Below are positions 1 to 8,661 of a stretch of 15,000 nt of DNA, one piece after another (positions within the stretch are counted from its first letter, which is position 1; each line of letters begins with the position of its first letter). Source of the DNA: Anaeromyces robustus. Taxonomy: Eukaryota > Neocallimastigomycota > Neocallimastigomycetes > Neocallimastigales > Neocallimastigaceae. A program made the position numbers and the translations under genes. The stretch lies in the NCBI GenBank assembly GCA_002104895.1, contig MCFG01000461.1, positions 1 to 15,000 of the forward strand, read 5' to 3'. The notes under the pieces were generated by a model. It was not told where the DNA came from. It saw nothing but the letters and a program-made list of their open reading frames with translations, and searched no databases.

Positions 1-620
1 ACATTATTATTAGATATGAATAATAATTATAAATGAACATATATTATTAAAATTTTTCAAAGCTTTATTTAAACATTATTATTAGATATGAATAATAATT
101 ATAAATGAACATATATTATTAAAATTTTTCAAAGCTTTATTTAAACATTATTATTAGATATGAATAATAATTATAAATGAACATATATTATTAAAATTTT
201 TCAAAGCTTTATTTAAACATTATTATTAGATATGAATAATAATTATAAATGAACATATATTATTAAAATTTTTCAAAGCTTTATTTAAACATTATTATTA
301 GATATGAATAATAAATATAAATGAACATATATTATTAAAATTTTTCAAAGCTTTATTTAAACATTATTATTAGATATGAATAATAAATATAAATGAAAAT
401 ATATTATTAAAAATTTTCAAAGCTTTATTTAAATATTATTATTAGATATGAATAATAAATATAAATGAAAATATATTATTAAAATTTTTCAAAGCTTTAT
501 TTAAATATTATTATTAGATATGAATAATAAATATAAATGAACATATATTATTAAAATTTTTCAAAGCTTTATTTAAACATTATTAGATATGAGTTAATAA
601 ATATAAATGAAAATATATTA
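1..620. repeat. 72-bp A/T-rich tandem (satellite) array
   Basis: Head-to-tail units begin at 1, 73, 145, 217, 289, 361, 433 and 505, with a shortened and mutated ninth unit from 577. Each unit contains an ATTATTATT arm, a 7-nt spacer AGATATG and a complementary AATAATAAT arm, so a short hairpin is possible. It also holds the palindrome AAAGCTTT. Units 1-4 look identical. From unit 5 on, AATTATAAATG becomes AAATATAAATG and several units change GAACAT to GAAAAT, so the copies diverge towards the right edge. Stops occur in the unit, so it is not coding. The array touches the window start and may continue beyond it. Confidence 0.97.
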
Positions 621-973
621 AATATATATTTATTATTATTTATTATTATTTATTATTAATTATTATTAATTATTATTATAAATAATGGTATTTACATACA
701 TATTATATATATTTTTAATATTACTGTTATTATTTTATTTTATTTTATTTTTTATTTTTTTTATTATTATTAAAATATGATGATTTTCAAAAAAACAAAA
801 AAAAATTTTTTTTAATACCTATGTATTAAAAAAGATTTTCTTTTATAGACAAATAGACGAAGTAAAGAAAAATAAAAAAAAAAAATTTTTTTTTTCTATT
901 AAATATTATTTTAGTATTATATAATTTTTTTTTAATTTTTATTTTTATTAGTTTATTTTGTTATTGTGTTAAT
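621..973. other. A/T-rich spacer and 3' flank of the LUC7 gene
   Basis: No gene is visible. The stretch holds imperfect TATTATT-type repeats (about 625-680), T-rich runs and A-runs near 790 and 880. It separates the satellite from the stop codon of the minus-strand LUC7 gene, so the LUC7 3' UTR and polyadenylation site should lie here. A/T composition makes any single AATAAA-like match uninformative. Confidence 0.6.
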
Positions 974-1807
974 TTATCTATATCTTCTTGGACTTCTACT
1001 TCTATATCTGTCTCTTGAAGATCTACGATCATATCTTCTATAATCATGATAATCTCTACCATGACTTCTTTCACGATCTCTGTCACGACTACTACGACTT
1101 CTTTCACGATCTCTATCACGACTTCTATCTCTGTCATGACTACTATGTCTATAATAGTCATCTCTTCTATAATCTCTGTTTTTATTTAGCTTTTCAATTA
1201 ATGCCTTTTTTTATATTATTATTAATTTAATTATTTTATATATATTAATATTTTTTTTTTTTAAAAAAAATATTTTATATTTAATGTATATGAATATAAT
1301 ATATATAAAAGTATGAGATATATATAAAATAATTAGTAAATAAATAAATGTTATAAAAAAAAGTAAAGTAAAGAAAAGAAAATAAAATAGAATATAAAAT
1401 TGTGATATATATAATATATATAATAATTACCTTATTTTGTTCTAATGCTTCTCTTATTCTTTTATAACCTGAATGCTGTTTTCCTTGTAAATGAGCATCT
1501 AATCTTTGAGAACAATCATTAACAACTAATATAGCACCACATACTTCACATACTTCCATAGGTTTTTTAACTTTTGGATCAATTCTATCACCCTTTTTTT
1601 TTATTTTTATTTTAATATATATATATTATGGTTTCAATTTATAATGGTATATTATAAAATTAAAAGTAATATTCAAATACATTTATTATATATATTCATA
1701 ATATTTTGATATTTTAGTATATTGATTTTAATATGATATTTTGATATTTTAGAATATTGATTTTAATATGATATTTTGATTTTTTTGATTAATTATATAT
1801 TTTATAA

Positions 1808-1884
<77 letters not shown>

Positions 1885-1943
1885 CATGTGAAGTAAAAAA
1901 AAAAAAAAAAAAAAAAAGGAAAATAGAAAAATAAGTATATATG

Positions 1944-1977
<34 letters not shown>

Positions 1978-3391
1978 AAAATAGAAAAATATAGAAAAAT
2001 AAGTATATATGATAAAAAAAAAAAAAAAAAGATAATATGAAATATCAATTCACTTAAAGAAGTCATAATACATATTAATTAAAATTTATTAAAAAGTAAT
2101 TTTACCTTTAAAGTTGCTAGTTCTGTGTTTTTTTCTTCTAATATCTTTAATTGTTTAGTTGCTTCTTTTACATTCCCTGCTTTCCCTGCTTTTTCTATTT
2201 CTTTTACTATATTTTCAATTTTATCTTCTAATAATATAGTTTTTTCTTCTCTTTCATCTTTACTTTGAGCCTTTATTTAGAATTTTATATATTTATTATA
2301 TATAGATATTATATCAAATTGATTTGAATATCAAATGAATAAATATTGTTAATAAAATTGATTAAAAATTTTTTAATTAAAAATATTATTAAAAATTTTA
2401 AAAATATATAATTATTATGATTATATATATATAATAATAATAATTTTATTTATATAATAATTATATATATTCTTTTTTTTTTTAGTACTTACAGATTCCT
2501 CTATTTTCATTTCTACTCTTTCTTTTCCTCTTTTTATTTTTCTATCTAAATCACTAACTAATTTTTGTAAATATTCATAGAAATCTCTTTCCCATCCATA
2601 ACGATCATTTTCTGAATTTTTTAAATATCTATTTTCATTTAATATATATATAAAATTGATGAAATTCATATATAAAAATAAAAATAAAAATAAAAATTAA
2701 AATAAAAATTAAAATAAAAATTATTATTATTATTATTATTGATATTTTAAAAAATTAATCATAAAAATATATAAATCTTACTCTTCTCTTAAATGTTCAT
2801 CATGAATTTTATCGCAAGGTCCTATTAATTAAAAAAAATATTATAATATATTTTAATAAATTTTTATTTTCTTTTTTCTTTTTTTTTTTTTTTTTCTAAA
2901 TAACAAAATTACCTAAATCTGATTTTGTATTAACAAAAAGTTCACTTGGACAGAAACCTCCTGCTAAGTAATGCTTACATACCTAGAAATGAATATATAG
3001 ATACATGTATGTTTCATTTTTAGTAATTTGTACATTTAAAAATCTTAATTTGAAAAAAAAAATTATATATAAAATATCATTATATAAAATATTATATTAT
3101 TATTCAAAGTATATGAATATATTAAATAACAAATAATATTATACATATAAAATAATTAAAATATTTATTAAAAATAAAAAAAAAAAAAAAGAAATTTGAT
3201 TTCAAATAATTCAAATAATGAATTTTAAATGAAAAATTTTAAAATTTCAATAATTAAATATATTGATAAAAAGAAATTAAAATAAAATAAATTAATATAT
3301 ATTTTTTTACTTCATCATCAGTAAAGCTTCGCTGACTCGAAGGCATGTAAGGATTCATTAATCCCTTTAAAATTTGTCTTTGGAAATCCAT
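974..3391 (-). CDS. LUC7: LUC7-family U1 snRNP protein, 7 exons, 294 aa
   Basis: The exons on the minus strand, each junction keeping frame, are 3391-3311, 2982-2913, 2821-2782, 2628-2493, 2270-2106, 1592-1431 and 1204-974 (885 nt including TAA). All introns are GT-AG. The protein has the LUC7 order. An N-terminal CCCH zinc finger uses C29, C38, C53 and H57 around TKSDLGPCDKIHDEHLREEY. A charged coiled coil follows (about 65-164) with the family motif AGKAGNVKEA. A C2H2 finger (C179, C182, H198, H204) contains MEVCEVCGAILVVND and GKQHSGYKRIREALE. The Arg/Ser/Asp-rich tail (about 225-294) ends SRSPRRYR. LUC7 proteins bind U1 snRNP in the nucleus and help choose 5' splice sites. Length lies between yeast Luc7 (about 260 aa) and human LUC7L (about 370 aa). 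The ATG at 3391 precedes a MDFQRQILKGLMNP start typical of the family. The exon 6 and 7 acceptors are AAG after A-rich DNA and are the least usual junctions. Family assignment is very secure. Confidence 0.96.
1701..1780. repeat. 35-bp tandem repeat, 2.3 copies, inside LUC7 intron 5
   Basis: Units 1701-1735 and 1736-1770 differ at one base (TTAGTAT versus TTAGAAT), and a third partial copy occupies 1771-1780. The unit is built from ATATTTTGAT blocks. It lies in the 513-nt intron between LUC7 exons 5 and 6. Confidence 0.93.
1809..1882. repeat. (AAT)n microsatellite in LUC7 intron 5
   Basis: About 24 uninterrupted AAT units sit in the intron between LUC7 exons 5 and 6. A Tyr-rich open frame across this tract on the minus strand is a by-product of the repeat. 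Confidence 0.97.
1895..2030. repeat. A-runs with a nested tandem duplication in LUC7 intron 5
   Basis: There are three A-runs: 1895-1917 (23), 1946-1975 (30) and 2014-2030 (17). The block starting GGAAAATAGAAAAATA and ending AAGTATATATGAT occurs at 1918-1945 and again at 1976-2013. The second copy has gained an internal ATAGAAAAAT repeat. This is consistent with slippage or unequal exchange. Confidence 0.92.
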
Positions 3392-3641
3392 TTTATATAT
3401 ATGATTTTTTTTTTTTCTTTCTTTCTTTTTTTTCTTTTTTTTTTTAAGTGATAATTATGATTTTTATTATAAGGATTTATTATATTTTTAATCTTAAATT
3501 ATTAAATATATGAATTTTTGAATAAATTTTAATGATGGTATAAAAAATATATAATATAAATGAAAATTGTATTAAATAAATATAAATTAAATAAATATTA
3601 ATTAATTAAATAAAGATGATTGAAATAAAAATAAAATTAAA

Positions 3642-3679
<38 letters not shown>

Positions 3680-4368
3680 ATAATGATTTTTATTAAATTT
3701 TTTTTATAAACTTTTTGTTGTAAATTATATTTAAATATATAATTTTTTTAGATTTTTCTTTTATTAATAAAAAATTAATATAAATTATATATATATATTA
3801 TTTTTTTTTATTCAATTGAATAATCTTACTAAAAAGAAAACAAAAAAATATAATCCATACATTTTAATTTATTAAAATATATATATATATATATGTTTTT
3901 TTTTTTTTTTGTAAATTAATTATAAATATATGTTTATATAATAATTATAATTGTTTTTTGTGTACTTGAAATATTATAATTGGTATATAAGTGATATTAA
4001 TATATTAGTAAAAATTATATTTTAAAACAAAGTAACAAGAGTCAAGTTGCACAAAATTTCAAACACATAGTTAAATAATACCTATTTTTAATACGGTTAT
4101 TAATTAATTAAATAAATAATTAAGTTATTTTTTATTATAGTACAAAACTTATATTTGATTGTATAATATTTTACCAACTTTTTTTTTTTAATTATTATGA
4201 TGTAACATTCCTATTTTTTCTACAACTCGCTGCAATGTAAATATATAAATATATAAATACATATATATTTATCTTAAATGTAACTAAAAGTTAACTTTAA
4301 GCCTCTTATAATAATAATAATAAAATTATGAATTTGTTTTCAAGGTTTCAAATATATATATTATAATA

Positions 4369-4402
<34 letters not shown>

Positions 4403-4469
4403 CAAAAAAGATATAAAGAAAATACAGAATTAGATATTGCTATTTAATAACAATAATATTTATATAATA
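3392..4469. other. Divergent intergenic region (LUC7 and small plus-strand gene)
   Basis: This 1.1-kb stretch lies between the LUC7 start codon (minus) and the start of the small plus-strand gene, so both promoters should be here. It contains a T/C-rich stretch beside the LUC7 start (3407-3445), a long T-run (about 3645-3675), (AT)n near 3880 and an A-run of about 30 (4371-4401). Two islands of higher complexity, about 4025-4110 and 4195-4310, are richer in C and G than the surroundings. I see no open frame of useful length in them; 5' UTR or regulatory DNA is the simplest reading. No specific promoter element can be supported. Confidence 0.55.
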
Positions 4470-5039
4470 ATGTATATTTTTGAAGGTATAGAATTAAATC
4501 AAGGAGTTACAGCGATAAGTATGTTCTTTTGTATTAGATTTTTACTAATTTCTTATAGGTATTTATATATCAAAAAAAAAAAGAAAAATATTTATTGCAA
4601 TGAAATAAAAATTTATTATTATTTTTTTTTACATCATTTTTTTGTACTTTAAATCATTTAGTGTACCTTCAGCAAAATAGAAGTGTAACACCGACAATAA
4701 CACTGATACTATCCAATGTCTTAAAAAAGGATATTGATAATGATGTGTTAAACATGAATATTAATAGTAAAACTCTAAATAATCATTTGTATTATTATTT
4801 ACTATGGACAAAAAACATGGTTTAAAATTTGTTTTATTATAATTTTATTATTAAGAAGTATAATTCAACTGATTTTATTAGTTAAAGACTATAATAATAT
4901 TTTTTCCAATAAACCAGTTAATAATTATATTGATAACAATAAACAAGATAATAAAGAAGATCATACTAAACTATTAGACATTTATTCATTTTCATCACAA
5001 GGTATTATTGATCCTAAGAAAAACAATAAAAAGAAATAA
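4470..5039 (+). CDS. Small unrecognised protein, probably 3 exons, 103 aa
   Basis: The proposed exons are 4470-4518, 4662-4766 and 4882-5039 (312 nt including TAA). Intron 1 (143 nt) has donor AA|GTATGT and acceptor ATTTAG. Intron 2 (115 nt) has donor ATA|GTAAAA and acceptor TTTATTAG. Frame holds across both. The exons have mixed codons with C and G, unlike the A/T-only introns. The predicted protein begins MYIFEGIELNQGVTAISMYL, continues with a hydrophobic stretch TPTITLILSNVL (about 28-39), then an Asn/Asp/Lys-rich part, and ends GIIDPKKNNKKK. I do not recognise the family and give no function. An alternative acceptor, AAG ending at 4851, also keeps frame and would add a short IIQLILLV segment. 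Between the introns, skipping the second splice ends at a TAA after KNMV. The start codon is the first ATG in frame after an in-frame stop. Confidence 0.6.
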
Positions 5040-5265
5040 TGATAATAATTAAATTAATGATAAATTCATACAACTAGTCATTTAACTAATATAAACTTTT
5101 GTTTTATTTTTTTTATTCTAATTTTATTATTTTATATTTCATATAGAGGCTTTTTTTTATTTTATTTTTATTTTTTTTTTTTATTAAATATCATTTAATA
5201 ATATATGTTAATGTATAAATAATAGATTAAATAAAAGATATAAATTATAAAGGTTAATATAAAAC

Positions 5266-5390
5266 ATAAAAATGAAAATAAAATAAATGAAAGAAAAAGG
5301 AAAAAAAAAAAAAAAAGGTAGATAGGAGTAAAATCAAAAAGATAGAGAGGGAGAGAGAGAAAGAGAAAAAATAAAAAAAGAAAGAATATA
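5266..5390 (+). repeat. Polypurine (A/G) tract
   Basis: The plus strand is nearly all A and G here, including a G-richer core GAGAGGGAGAGAGAGAAAGA at about 5345-5365. It stands out because G is otherwise scarce between genes. Its role is unknown. Confidence 0.8.
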
Positions 5391-5980
5391 TAAATATGGA
5401 TTTTATATTAAATGATATTCTTAATTTATTTATACTACTAAATTATTATTATTTTTTATTAATTATATTATTCTACTTATATTTTACTATTTTATTAATT
5501 TATTTATTTATTAATTTATTTATTAATTTTTATTATTATTATTTTTTTTTATTTTATTTTTTTATTGATTATTATTATTATTCTTATTATTTTTTTGTTT
5601 TATCATGTATTTATATTTTACCTTAAAAATTTATTTATTTATTTATTTATTTATATTATTTTTTTATTATTTATTTGATTATTATACTATTATAATTTTT
5701 AATTTTATTTTTTGTATTTTTTATATTATTATTATTATTATTATTTTATAAATATTGGACTTAAATACTAAATTTTAATAAATTAAAGAATTTATTATTA
5801 TTATTATTATTATTATATTAATTTAGATTTTTTTAAGAGACAAAAAAAAATATTAAATTGTTTTATTATTATTATTTTTTTTTTAATTCTTATTTTTATT
5901 TGATTTTTAAATTATTTTTATAATATATATATGTATTATACTTTTGATTTTTATTTTTTTTTTTTTGATTTTTTTATTTA

Positions 5981-6001
<21 letters not shown>

Positions 6002-6056
<55 letters not shown>
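6002..6056. repeat. Homopolymer of 55 T
   Basis: An uninterrupted T-run from 6002 to 6056 follows TTTTC repeats at 5977-6001. It lies about 190 bp beyond the TSC2 stop codon. On the TSC2 sense strand it is a poly-A run. The exact length may be affected by sequencing. Confidence 0.95.
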
Positions 6057-6057
<1 letters not shown>

Positions 6058-6241
6058 ATTTTCTAATATCAACTTCTTTCTTAATTTTTTTTTATTCCTT
6101 ATATCTTTTCTTATTTTTATTTTATTATATTATATATATATTTTTTTTTATTTTTATTTTTTATTCTATTTATTTTATTAGTAATACTATAATTATATAT
6201 TTAGTTGATTAAAAAAAAAAAAAAAATCAAAAAAAGTATTT

Positions 6242-6816
6242 TTATGTGTATTTTGTAAAATCAAGAAGAGCTTCTAAGTTATTATCTTTACTGGAATTAT
6301 TCATATTACTACCACTACTGTTGTTCAAATTTCTGGAATTAAGACGTTCAGGTGATTTAGCTCTATTATAAATAGAATTGGAATTATTATGATAGTTGTT
6401 ATTATTGCTTCCATTATTTAAGGAATTGACACTATCATTTGATGAAGAAGAAATAATTGAATTGTTTGATATTGAATGTTGATTACTAACTCTTTTATGA
6501 TTCAAGGCAGGTGAATTGGTAGAACTATTTGGTGTAAGAGCTGAATTAATATGATGTGATAGATTTAATGATGTTTTAGCTTGACTTTTATTATGTAAAT
6601 GTTTATATTGTGTATGAAGGGAACTTTGACTATTATTTGCACTACTCATTGATAAGCTATTCGAATTTAATCCTTTATGAAAATATATTTCAATAACAAG
6701 TTTTATAATCAAAATAATAATAATTATATATGTATAAATTAATATTTTTTTCATATATATTAAAAGAATTTATTTATTTATTATTATTATTAATATTATT
6801 TTGTTATTTTATTCTA

Positions 6817-6905
<89 letters not shown>

Positions 6906-7223
6906 GTAATTATATTATTATTTTACCTGTTGGATTCATTTTATTTACACGAGCTTTCACACGTTTAATTTGACGTAATCTTTCACCCCAATTAGAAATA
7001 TATTCGGTAGATCCATTAAGATTTTGTCTGAAAGTTTGAGCATATATATTGAAATTGATAGCAAGTTGTCGTACAAAGATAGGTAGAACACTTAAAGAAA
7101 CAATTTTTGGTATAGCAAGTGGTCCAATTTCTGGCATATCTTCACGACGTTGCATAGAGACGATAAAGTAGGGTTCATTTTCTTCTAATGAAGTATTAAC
7201 TAAAGGATTAAAATTACGAAATA

Positions 7224-7302
<79 letters not shown>

Positions 7303-7303
7303 A

Positions 7304-7353
<50 letters not shown>

Positions 7354-8615
7354 TATATTAGTATTACCATTAGATGTAAAACTTTCATGTAAATTTGAAT
7401 TACTACGATAGAGAATATTTTGATGATGAGACATAGAAAGATAATCATTATCTACTGGAGTAATAATAATATTAATGAAATTAAATTGACCAGGTATAGT
7501 TCTAAATTCATAATCCTTTCCTGATTCATTATATACAATTAAAATATAATCATTACCAATATGTCTCTTTTTTGCCATACATTTTGGATCATGTTCAACT
7601 GTAGGCATTAGAGTGGCTACATGGAATACAATTTTTGTAATATCATCTTCAGCCATTACAGCAAATTCACCATCTACTCCTCTTCTGGTATCTAAGCCAC
7701 CAGTATATTCACCTTGTAAGCTCGAAAGTTTAACTAATTTACCAATATTTTGAAGGAAAACTTGATAGTGATAGGATCCAGATTGATTAGAAAGAATACT
7801 TTGTTCATCAAATTGACCTCTTCCTACATAAACTATACCTATTTTATGAAGATCTACTACAGGTGTACGATCAAGAACAGAAAGACCACGAACTGTAGCA
7901 TCATCATTTGGTAAGAGATAAACGCCATCTGCATCTCCTCGTTTACTTCCTGTTAGTGATTGTAATTGTAAATAAACAAAACTTGGTAAGAGTTTTGTTG
8001 GATCATCTTTACTAAGAGAAGAGTTAATAGAAGTAGAAGAAGTCCAGGTTTTAGCAATTTCTTGCATTGTTATTTTAGATAAATTATTGGGTTCACCATC
8101 TTTTGAATTTCTTTTTATTATTTTCGAATTTTTTGGATAAGAAATGGAGACTGAACGTGATCTATGAATAGTACTATCACCAATTTCATTATTATTAGTA
8201 TTATTAGAATTTGTATTAGCAGTAGTAGCAGAATGAACTCTTAAATGACTATTGATATGTTCCTGTTTTATTACAGATAATGGTGAGTGAACATTAGCTC
8301 CTGATGATAAAGAACGTTTATGCTTTAAGTCATTTTTTTGATTATTAACCTTCAATAGATCAAAATTGTTTGCAGCCAAACTATTTGATCTTTTAGTTTT
8401 ACTTATTCCTTCAGTTGTTTCGGTATTACTATTATTAGTATTATCATTATCATTATTGTTATCACTTTTATTATTAATATTTATACTTATATTTATATTT
8501 GTTTGATTATTTGAATTCAATAAATTTTTATCATCTGGAATATCTTCATTCTTTTCAAATAATTCAAATTTTGTTTCTGAACTATTCTGTTCCTTACTAT
8601 TACTACTATTATCAC

Positions 8616-8661
<46 letters not shown>

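Larger units (their letters stand above)
5040..6241. other. Convergent intergenic region, low complexity
   Basis: This stretch lies between the 3' end of the small plus-strand gene and the 3' end of TSC2. It holds T-rich and TTA-rich sequence and no supportable gene. Open stretches rich in Phe, Tyr, Leu and Ile (for example 5396-5626 and 5931-6212 on the plus strand) are translations of TTT, TAT and TTA repeats. Both neighbouring 3' UTRs must end here. Confidence 0.7.

Noticed and set aside
1-620. CRISPR array
   Set aside because: The 72-bp units are contiguous with no unique spacers, and the genome is eukaryotic.
961-1161. Minus-strand open frame rich in Ile, Val and Glu
   Set aside because: It is the wrong frame of LUC7 exon 7; the correct frame gives an Arg/Ser/Asp-rich tail ending in TAA at 974.
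988-1230. Plus-strand frame rich in His, Asp and Tyr
   Set aside because: Antisense shadow of the LUC7 RS-type tail.
1749-2066. Minus-strand frame of Phe and Tyr runs
   Set aside because: Translation of poly-A and AAT repeats inside LUC7 intron 5.
4767-4881. Membrane segment in the small plus-strand gene (frame with YYGQKTWFKICFIIILLL)
   Set aside because: The frame is closed by TAA just upstream with no acceptor in between; treating the stretch as an intron (GTAAAA to TTATTAG) joins the flanking exons in frame.
5396-5626. Plus-strand hydrophobic frame (MDFILNDILNLF...) after the polypurine tract
   Set aside because: Composition is only Phe, Tyr, Leu, Ile and Asn from T-rich repeats, with no domain or splice evidence.
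5931-6212. Plus-strand frame dominated by Phe
   Set aside because: Produced by the 55-T run and T-rich flanks.
6673-6754. Hydrophobic N-terminal segment MKKILIYTYIIIIILIIK before the last TSC2 exon
   Set aside because: It looks like a signal or membrane segment but is the A/T-rich end of intron 3; splicing at AAAG (6673) restores the tuberin frame and C-terminus.
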